Source: Paenibacillus sp. YYML68 (GTDB taxonomy: Bacteria > Bacillota > Bacilli > Paenibacillales > NBRC-103111). From it: DNA of 64,000 nt. The stretch covers positions 4,910,501-4,974,500 of the forward strand of contig NZ_BQYI01000001.1 in the NCBI RefSeq assembly GCF_027923405.1. Reading direction: 5' to 3'. A program made the translations under genes and the position numbers. A model generated the notes under the pieces. The model saw nothing but the letters and a program-made list of their open reading frames with translations. It was not told the origin of the DNA and ran no database searches. This document shows, piece after piece, positions 57,631 to 64,000 of the stretch (position 1 is its first letter; the number at the start of each line of letters is the position of its first letter).

Positions 57631-58530
57631 CTACGTGTACTTGACCCATCGCTTCTGCAGCGTCCACTGCACCAGCGTCACCAGCACGACGAGCACGAAG
57701 AATATCCACGACACGGCCGACGCATAGCCCATGTTGTACTGCTTGAACGCCGTATCATAGATGTGGTACACCATCGTGACCGAAGCCGTACCCGGACCGC
57801 CTTGCGTCATCACCTGCACCTCTGCGAATATTTGGAACGAGGAGATGACCGACGTCACGACCAGGAAGAACGTCGTCGGCGACAGCAGCGGCACGGTCAC
57901 GCTCATGAACTGCTGCAGCTTCCCGGCACCGTCAATAGAGGCCGCCTCGTAATAATCGCGCGGAATGCCCTGCAGGCCCGCCAAGTAGATGACGATGCAG
58001 TAGCCGATGTGCTTCCAGATCCAGAACAGCGCAATCGTCGGCAACGCCCAGCGCACACTCGTCGCCCAGCCAGGCAGCTCCTCGACACCCGCCGAACGCA
58101 GGAACGAGTTAATCGGGCCATACTCCGGATGGAACAGCGCCGAGAACACGAGCGCAGCCGCCGTGATCGTCGTAATGTACGGGACGAAATACATCGCCCG
58201 CATAATGCCGCGGCCATAGATGCGCGTATTCAGCAGCGTTGCCAGAATGAGCGACAGCACGATCAAGATCGGCACACCCATCGCCGCCAGCACGATGTTG
58301 TTGACGAAGCCGACGCGGAAATATTCGTTCTCGAACGCTTCCCTGTAATTATCGAGCCCGATGAAGGTGGAGCCCTCCGCACCACGGAACATGTTCCAAT
58401 CCATGAAGCTTAAGTACAGCGAATTCACCAGCGGATACGCCATGAACATGACGAATCCGACGACCGCAGGCGCTATGAACGAATAGCCGATCATATCGCC
58501 CTTCCAGCCTGACCTTCCTCCCGCTCCCAT
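57631..58530 (-). CDS. Sugar ABC transporter permease (MalF/UgpA type)
   Basis: A 299-residue permease with six membrane segments, the EAA loop YEAASIDGAGKLQQFMSVTVPLLSP and the family stretch EVQVMTQGGPGTASVTMVYHIY. It is the first gene of the operon and pairs with the permease at 56783. AAGGATGATGG precedes the ATG. As with the other systems, the ATPase must come from elsewhere. Confidence 0.92.
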   Translation of the reverse strand: MGAGGRSGWKGDMIGYSFIAPAVVGFVMFMAYPLVNSLYLSFMDWNMFRGAEGSTFIGLDNYREAFENEYFRVGFVNNIVLAAMGVPILIVLSLILATLLNTRIYGRGIMRAMYFVPYITTITAAALVFSALFHPEYGPINSFLRSAGVEELPGWATSVRWALPTIALFWIWKHIGYCIVIYLAGLQGIPRDYYEAASIDGAGKLQQFMSVTVPLLSPTTFFLVVTSVISSFQIFAEVQVMTQGGPGTASVTMVYHIYDTAFKQYNMGYASAVSWIFFVLVVLVTLVQWTLQKRWVKYT

Positions 58531-58612
58531 GATGCCATCATCCTTTCTTAGAGCAGTGATAGTTAGCGCAGTTACTTCATAATTTATTTGTAAAATTATA
58601 TTATATACTTAG

Positions 58613-58641
58613 ATATTAGGTGAAGCGCTTTCAAATGTCAA
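58613..58641 (-). promoter_or_regulatory. Promoter of the third sugar transporter with an embedded cre-like site
   Basis: On the minus strand TTGACA (58636-58641) and TAATAT (58613-58618) are 17 bases apart. The spacer reads TTTGAAAGCGCTTCACC, containing a palindrome TGAAAGCGCTTCA close to the cre consensus. The layout is the same as at 40535-40563. Confidence 0.65.
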
Positions 58642-58712
58642 GTCTTGGATTTATATTTTGACTATATATTTATATATAAATAACTTCCGTCGGACAGGTT
58701 TTCATACCAAAT

Positions 58713-58757
58713 AAAGCTTACCGTATGCGATTCTAGGAATCACACATGGTAAGCTTT
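58713..58757 (-). terminator. Terminator hairpin
   Basis: AAAGCTTACC pairs with GGTAAGCTTT around an imperfect inner stem; the minus strand continues ATTTGG. It serves the membrane-protein gene at 58819. Confidence 0.7.
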
Positions 58758-58818
58758 TGCTACTAGATATTCTTTTTACTTCATCTCAACTTCACGCCAC
58801 GAAGTACGTCCATCCTTG

Positions 58819-59232
58819 TCATATCCGGTCATCTCGGAAGCGTTCACGATTTCCTTTCTTTCTCCAAGACCACAGCGTAACATCGCAGAAAATCGTAAAA
58901 CAAGCGATAACTGCAAACAACAAGCTCACTGGTTTGAACGCTAACTCCATAAAGAGGATCATGAAGGATGCGCAATAGGTGATAAAGGAGCATGCACCAT
59001 GGAAGTAATAAAACAACCTATGCTTTGAAGACATCGATTCAACCTCTTGTGAGATCGAAGTGAATCCGACGTCCAGATTCCTTTTCAGCAAGTATCTTGA
59101 AATAAACAGCAATCCAAACAACCCACTCCACAAAACCTTGTCTGTGTCCAAATATATGGTTATGATTCCATACACAGCATAGCTACCTACGGCTACCATG
59201 AAGATGGTGGTTATCATTTTATATAAATTCAT
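58819..59232 (-). CDS. Small membrane protein of unknown function
   Basis: A 137-residue protein with about four membrane segments (residues 5-27, 33-47, 73-93 and 98-120), a polar loop between the second and third (ISQEVESMSSKHR), and a basic C-terminus. No family was recognised. It stands alone between a sugar transporter operon and an insertion-sequence gene, and its AT-richer codon use resembles that of the accessory genes. The region from 59233 to 59413 has a 45-codon open remnant (ending YNDPILSPMG) without start. Confidence 0.6.
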   Translation of the reverse strand: MNLYKMITTIFMVAVGSYAVYGIITIYLDTDKVLWSGLFGLLFISRYLLKRNLDVGFTSISQEVESMSSKHRLFYYFHGACSFITYCASFMILFMELAFKPVSLLFAVIACFTIFCDVTLWSWRKKGNRERFRDDRI

Positions 59233-59413
59233 GTGTGGTTAACTCCTGGAACAGGTTATAGAGCTACTCAATCTTAAATTTCCAGCAACTGTATGAATAT
59301 GTTATTCGTGAATCCGTGATAAAAGAATATGAAAACAAGAGAAAAATAGAGGGAATCCAAGATTTTGTGTCGAAATTAAAGGATTATAACGATCCAATAC
59401 TTTCACCAATGGG

Positions 59414-60774
59414 GTGATTGGCTTGAAGTTCGAATTCGTCCAATCTAATGAGTACTTAACCACACATACCGGGTTAACCGCTATTGGAGCTTTGCTAGCA
59501 AAGACTAATCTCGGTGCACGTTTGAATAAAACGGTATTGCCCGAGAACCCGAATCCAGATATCTCGAATGCTGATGTGATGAAAAGCTACTTGGGTCTGC
59601 TCTGCCAAGGCAAGAGCGACTTTGATCATATTGAGCCATTCCGGCAAGACGATGCGTTCAGCATCAGTCTTGACATTCGCGATGTTCCATCTAGTCCAAC
59701 CTTGCGCCAGCGCTTAGATATGGCGGGTTCGTCGATATGGAAAGATATTGTGCTGGAAGAGTCGGCGGACCTGTTACGCCGAGTGGCCGCCCCGCTTACG
59801 GGTGTTGATCTTCTTGTCCTGGGCGAGAAGGAACGGACTACGTTGTTGCCGCTCGATATCGATGTGTCTCCCTTTGACAACTCCCGCACGAAAAAGAAGG
59901 CGTATCTCGCACCTACAAAGGCCATGATGGTTTTGCTCCGATCTTCTCTTACTTGGGCAAAGAGGGCTACGGCGTCCATGTGGAACTGCGTGAGGGCAGC
60001 GTGCATTGCCAGAAGAACACGGATGAATTTTTGAAGGCCAGCATTCAATATGCACGCCGAGTCACAGACCGTCCGCTCCTTGTTCGAATGGATGCAGGCA
60101 ACGACTGCTTGGCGAATCTGAAGGTCTGTCACACTCAAGAAACTCGTGCCGATTACATCATCAAGAAAAATCTGCGAAGAGATCCAAAGGAGACGTGGCT
60201 CTTGTTCGCACAAGATCTGGGCATATGCTGCGAAGAACGCGAAGGAAAGAAGGTATACATCGGGTCGATGCTCATTCGTGAACAAGGATTTGACGAGCCG
60301 CTGCGTCAAGTGTTTCGTGTCATCGAACGAACCATAAGCCGTGAAGGTCAAATCTTCCTCGTTCCTGAGATCGAGGTCGAGGTGTACTGGACTTCCTTGC
60401 GTTGCTCGGCTTGGCGGGTCATTGAACTGTATCGCGATCACGGCACCAGTGAACAGTACCACAGTGAGATCAAGACAGACCTTGATCTGGAACGCTTGCC
60501 CGCTGGCAAGTTTGCAACCAACAATCTCATATTGCATGCGGGCGTGTTCGCATACAATATGCTTCGCTTGATGGGGCAACTCAGTCTGCAGATTCCCGAC
60601 TCTCCGATTCGAAACAATGTTGGCCGCAGACGGATTCGCACGGTCATTCAGAATATGATCTACCATGCTTCACGACTCGTAAGACATGCTAGGCAAGTCA
60701 AATTCGCATTTGGAACGCACAGTCCTTGGTTTCAAACGTTGCGACGTGTGTATCTCACCATCCTAACCACTTGA
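59414..60774 (+). pseudogene. IS1380-family transposase with a -1 frameshift
   Basis: The first frame (59414-60034) begins KFEFVQSNEYLTTHTGLTAIGALLAKTNLG as IS1380 transposases do and runs to TKKKA. The second, continuing to 60774, resumes with KEGVSRTYKGHDGF and ends with the family block GTSEQYHSEIKTDLDLERLPAGKFATNN. The switch is at an AAAAAG stretch near 59892: a -1 slip gives TKKEGV without loss. Either one A was lost from the run or this is a programmed slip, as AAAAAG is a known slippery sequence. I could not find terminal inverted repeats. Confidence 0.82.
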
Positions 60775-60799
60775 GACTCAATGTTTAATAGGGGTGTAT

Positions 60800-60819
60800 A
60801 CGCCTTCACGCGTAGGCGT
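60800..60819 (+). terminator. Hairpin after the IS1380 transposase
   Basis: ACGCCT and AGGCGT form a short stem with a GC-rich loop; a T-run of eight follows at 60833. The remaining sequence to 61057 is the leader of the next gene and shows nothing else. Confidence 0.45.
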
Positions 60820-61057
60820 GTTTCAACATGTGCTTTTTTTGTCCACGCGAGGAAGTTCAATTGAAATGCTCATTACCTTGATGCTTTTACCATTTCCCTA
60901 CAGTCACGAGCGGGCTGTCACGGATTCACGTTATTATGAAAATATATTAACAAATATGAAAGGAGAGATTCAAATACTTCACAAGAATCTTCTTTGACAG
61001 ACAGACTTTGTGGGGAGTTTCATTTCACTATTTGCTATGCTATTCGGAGGTGCACGT

Positions 61058-61552
61058 ATGAAAAAAATGATTGTGTATGCTGTGACAGCGGTCGCATGTG
61101 CGGTTGGAGTATCTGCGGCTTATGCTTCTCAAGCAATTAAACCGTTCCAGGTACCATCCAGCGTTGAGGAACACGCATTGGTCCATGATCTTACAACTAA
61201 ACTCGAAAACCGCAAAAAAGAAATCATACTAGAAGCCGAAGGTCTTCATGGTGTCCAACTATCCTCTTATAAAGAACTGGGGTCGTACGCAGATATCGGT
61301 GTTCATAACGATGCGAACATGAACTCGTTGCGACTTGCGATCAAGGAGCATGTGATTCGGAACCAAAGTCAGCAAGGTGATGTTGCACCTTTCATATACT
61401 TGAATACCAACGAGAAAGAAGCAATTACGGTGCAAAAGAAAGTGGACGGAGCTTCAGTCATCACTACATTTGTGGCAGATCATGAACGTGCATGGATTAT
61501 CAAGGAGCAAAAAATAGAAAAAGGAAAGCCAGCCGCTGAATTCATCAAGTAA
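61058..61552 (+). CDS. Small secreted protein of unknown function
   Basis: A 164-residue exported protein: KK start, hydrophobic core VYAVTAVACAVGVSA, and a likely cleavage site after AYA (about residue 22). The mature part is helical at first (LTTKLENRKKEIILEAEG) and then alpha/beta. CGGAGGTG precedes the ATG at 61058; an in-frame start at 61010 would add 16 hydrophobic residues without a ribosome site. No family recognised. It is monocistronic with its own terminator. Confidence 0.7.
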   Translation: MKKMIVYAVTAVACAVGVSAAYASQAIKPFQVPSSVEEHALVHDLTTKLENRKKEIILEAEGLHGVQLSSYKELGSYADIGVHNDANMNSLRLAIKEHVIRNQSQQGDVAPFIYLNTNEKEAITVQKKVDGASVITTFVADHERAWIIKEQKIEKGKPAAEFIK

Positions 61553-61613
61553 CTCGACAACTAATGGAAGAACGTGACGCAAGATACCCAACCTCCTCGT
61601 AAATACGAAAATA

Positions 61614-61652
61614 CCTTGTAAGCATGGAGTGTGCTCCAGCTTACAAGGTTTT
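61614..61652 (+). terminator. Rho-independent terminator
   Basis: CCTTGTAAGC and GCTTACAAGG form a perfect 10-bp stem followed by TTTT. It ends the secreted-protein gene; the convergent SDR gene ends at 61676. Confidence 0.82.
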
Positions 61653-61675
61653 CATCGCTGCGTATACATTCTAAT

Positions 61676-62632
61676 TTATAGCTTCCAACTTAGAGAAGTC
61701 TTCTGCTCAGAGAGCGTCCATAACTTGTCTGCCATTTCCTTGTTCAGGGCAAATGCCTCTAACGTACATTCACCGACGGGACCCACCATCTCAAATGTTG
61801 TAGGGCCGTAATACTTGGCATCCTCCAGTCCTTCTTCAGTCGCACACATGACTTCAGGCCAAGCTCCTTTCTCAGCCGATTGTGCGAAGATAGATAATAC
61901 GGACCAGAGAGTCTTCTGAAACGTATTCGCTGTATCCTGTAATAAATTGGTTCGTGACGCTCCAGGATGACATACCAGTACCTGAACGCTCTTACCCACA
62001 GCCTTGATGCGACGTTGTAGCTCATAGGCAAACATCATCTGCGCCAGCTTGCTCTGAGCATAGGACGACCAAGGAGAGTAGTTCTTATCGAAATTAAGGT
62101 CTTCGAACCGAATTCTCTGATCCCCCATCTTATATCCATTACTACCAACGACAACAATGCGTCCTCTTGATTCTTCCATTCGTTCAAAAAGTAATCCACA
62201 CAGGAGGAAGTGAGCCAAGTGGTTAACACCAAGCTGGCTTTCAAAACCATCGACTGTGATCTCCTGTTGAGCCACCTGAGCAATAGCGGCATTGCAGACC
62301 AGAGCGTCGATGCGAGGGACCTTCTCCATCACCTCCGCAGCTGCTTCCCGTACAGAAGGAAGAACTGCCAAGTCCATTTGTATAAAAGTCACGTCAGCAT
62401 GACTGCCAAATTCTCGTTTAAGAGACGAGATGGTGTCCTTCGACTTATTAGCATTTCGGTTCAACATGACTACTTTTGCACCTTTGGATAGGAAGATCCG
62501 TGTTGCCTCTAATCCCGTACCACTTGAAGCACCAGTGATCACATACGTTTTACCTGCCAATGAACCGAGTCGCTCCGGTGTCCATCCTTTAGCTCCAAAC
62601 CTTTGCTTATTACCCCTTATATGATTCCCCAT
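61676..62632 (-). CDS. SDR-family oxidoreductase
   Basis: A 318-residue short-chain dehydrogenase of the retinol-dehydrogenase-like group. The cofactor motif is TGASSGTG (about residues 34-41), the NAG-type motif reads CNAAIA, and the catalytic S-Y-K set is VGSNGYKMG followed by SSYAQSK. The length includes a C-terminal extension usual for this group. GGAG precedes the ATG. It diverges from the AraC regulator at 62798, which probably controls it. The substrate is unknown. Confidence 0.9.
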   Translation of the reverse strand: MGNHIRGNKQRFGAKGWTPERLGSLAGKTYVITGASSGTGLEATRIFLSKGAKVVMLNRNANKSKDTISSLKREFGSHADVTFIQMDLAVLPSVREAAAEVMEKVPRIDALVCNAAIAQVAQQEITVDGFESQLGVNHLAHFLLCGLLFERMEESRGRIVVVGSNGYKMGDQRIRFEDLNFDKNYSPWSSYAQSKLAQMMFAYELQRRIKAVGKSVQVLVCHPGASRTNLLQDTANTFQKTLWSVLSIFAQSAEKGAWPEVMCATEEGLEDAKYYGPTTFEMVGPVGECTLEAFALNKEMADKLWTLSEQKTSLSWKL

Positions 62633-62797
62633 GATTGAAGCTCCTTATCTATATGTCGTTAAAGTATCAACCTTACATTCCGTCTAATGCAATTATAAAT
62701 CTCATCCATCAGTATAAACAGGCGTAATCATCGTAAAAACTTGCCTAATCGTATCATTAATGTTACATCGGGTGCTAAAACGTGCTACACTTGCTAC

Positions 62798-63736
62798 ATG
62801 AATAAACAACTAATAAAACAACTTATTGAAAACAGAATTACGGAAGATGGCATGATGGAAACGGGTATCAAGGGGGTGCAACTGTTCCGAGTTAGCAGTT
62901 CGCTTCGCTGTGCCCCAGCGGTGTATAGACCTACGGTTGTGGCGATCGTAAGCGGCTCTAAGGAGGCTATATTGGATGGCACGTCCTATGTATATGACAG
63001 TAGTCAATATATGTGTTGCACGATGTCGATGCCTGTGGAAGCAGGTACCCCCGCAGCTTCTCCGGACAATCCTCTCCTAGGCGTCTATATCTCCCTGGAT
63101 ACTAAAGTGATGACCGAGCTAGCAATAAGGATGGAAACTGCCACTGGTGCAATCGGAAAGCCTAAAAATGATTCTCTACCACAAGGATTGGCACTTGCCC
63201 ATTGGGATGATGCATTCACTGAAGCGCTATTGCGCTTACTACAATTAGGAGATAGCCCCACCGATACAGCGGTACTTGGTGACTGCAGGCTTCGAGAGCT
63301 ATACTACACCGTTATGAAAGGAGATGCTGGCGAATCTGCCCTGCGTGCATTCGGAGTCGGTAATGAAATCTCCCGCTCTATTGCGTATCTGTCCTCTCAC
63401 TTAGACAAGACGTTCACCGTCGAAGATATGGCCGCACAAGTCGGGATGAGTCGGGCCGTGTTCCACCGCAAATTCAAGCAGGCTACAACGATGTCACCTA
63501 TCCAGTTTGTCAAATCTATGCGACTTAACAACGCCGCTATGAAGATGGCTGGAGGGATGAATGTGAACGAAGCAGCCATGGAAGTAGGCTATGTGAGCTC
63601 CTCTCAATTCAGCCGTGAGTTCAAACGCATGTATGGGCAGTCTCCCAAACAGTGGAGCAGCTCTAAACAACTTTCGTCAGAAATGATGAGACGGACGGCA
63701 TACTTTTTTGACCAGCTTCAACGTTCATCGCTGTAG
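62798..63736 (+). CDS. AraC-family transcriptional regulator (AraC_N type)
   Basis: A 312-residue regulator with the AraC_N cupin domain (about residues 20-170; FRVSSSLRCAPAVYRPTVVAIVSGSKEAILDG) and two C-terminal helix-turn-helix motifs (FTVEDMAAQVGMSRAVFHRKFKQATTMSP and MNVNEAAMEVGYVSSSQFSREFKRMYGQSP). This subtype often stands next to an SDR or alcohol dehydrogenase gene, as here. The start at 62798 (MNKQL) is chosen by similarity of the N-terminus; no strong ribosome site is seen. Confidence 0.9.
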   Translation: MNKQLIKQLIENRITEDGMMETGIKGVQLFRVSSSLRCAPAVYRPTVVAIVSGSKEAILDGTSYVYDSSQYMCCTMSMPVEAGTPAASPDNPLLGVYISLDTKVMTELAIRMETATGAIGKPKNDSLPQGLALAHWDDAFTEALLRLLQLGDSPTDTAVLGDCRLRELYYTVMKGDAGESALRAFGVGNEISRSIAYLSSHLDKTFTVEDMAAQVGMSRAVFHRKFKQATTMSPIQFVKSMRLNNAAMKMAGGMNVNEAAMEVGYVSSSQFSREFKRMYGQSPKQWSSSKQLSSEMMRRTAYFFDQLQRSSL

Positions 63737-63866
63737 GTAACGTGCATTACGTTACAATTTCATACCAACTTCTCTGTGGTCCCTATAATCCTCTACATCA
63801 GTCAGAGGTTATGCCTCGCGGTTGTCTTACCAAATCACATAATAGATCCAAAGGAGTTGAGGTCGA

Positions 63867-64000
63867 GTGAGAAAGTCTCTATTGTTTATGACCTTCGTCG
63901 TCCTAGCACTTATCTTGGTCGCAGGGTGCAGTAATTCAGAACAACATATAGCAACATACAAGGCAAGTGGAATTATTGATGCAGTGGAAAAAACGGGAGG
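63867..64000 (+). CDS. Lipoprotein, N-terminal part only
   Basis: A GTG at 63867 with AAGGAG ten bases ahead opens a frame to the window end (44 residues). It has a lipoprotein signal peptide (MRKSLLFMTFVVLALILVAGC, Cys about residue 21), followed by a short mature start. The rest is outside the window, so its function cannot be told. The gap from 63737 has no other gene. Confidence 0.7.
   Translation, partial: MRKSLLFMTFVVLALILVAGCSNSEQHIATYKASGIIDAVEKTG

Noticed and set aside
59233..60830. Terminal inverted repeats of the IS1380 element
   Set aside because: I compared both flanks of the transposase and found no convincing pair, so the element ends were not annotated.

Overview
The window looks like a chromosome segment of a Gram-positive Paenibacillus-type soil or plant-associated bacterium. 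This is inferred from the many LplA/LplB/LplC-style sugar ABC transporters without a local ATPase, the AraC and IclR regulators, strong AGGAGG ribosome sites and lipoprotein signals. No rRNA, tRNA or CRISPR array was seen. Metabolic genes are GC-rich, with long antisense open frames that are not genes. The accessory stretches are AT-richer.

Layout: (1) 1-7404 holds the N-terminal part of a formylglycine-generating enzyme, a paired short chromate transporter, an AraC regulator divergent from a Gfo/Idh/MocA oxidoreductase plus aldo/keto reductase pair, and a GH127 glycosidase. (2) 7420-25880 is an accessory island: an RloA/RloB (AbiL-like) ATPase pair; a 128-bp inverted repeat (7420-7547 and 12120-12247); two complete IS4-family elements with target duplications; an ISL3 remnant; and a secreted protein/lipoprotein/two-permease/ATPase cassette present as two nearly identical tandem copies plus a decayed third. 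(3) 25954-41454 holds a sulfatase with sugar ABC transporter genes, an AraC regulator, a second sulfatase, a GH2 beta-galactosidase, a KDPG/KDPGal aldolase, a 2-keto-3-deoxy-galactonate kinase and an aldehyde dehydrogenase, facing an IclR regulator. (4) 41519-46748 has lipoproteins, two orphan solute-binding proteins and a small membrane protein. (5) 46858-53014 repeats the sulfatase/LplB/LplC/binding-protein module with its own IclR regulator. (6) 53118-54931 is an AT-rich three-gene cluster with a PD-(D/E)XK nuclease-like protein, a SecB-like chaperone and an unknown protein. (7) 55360-58530 is a third sugar ABC transporter. (8) 58819-64000 has a membrane protein, a frameshifted IS1380 transposase, a small secreted protein, an SDR oxidoreductase facing an AraC regulator, and the start of a lipoprotein.

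How it works together (inference): three sulfatases of the cysteine type (C-x-P-S/A-R) would be activated by the formylglycine-generating enzyme at the left edge. Sulfated, galactose-containing oligosaccharides would be imported by the ABC systems, desulfated, cut by the GH2 and perhaps GH127 enzymes, and the released sugar oxidised, phosphorylated and split through 2-keto-3-deoxy-galactonate. The pattern recalls carrageenan-type galactan catabolism, but no endo-acting galactanase and no dehydratase or cycloisomerase lies in the window, so the substrate is unproven. Two of the promoters carry a CcpA-like (cre) element between -35 and -10.

The most promising undescribed systems are the SecB-like/nuclease cluster at 53118-54931 and the tandemly amplified secreted-protein/ABC cassette at 11377-25876.
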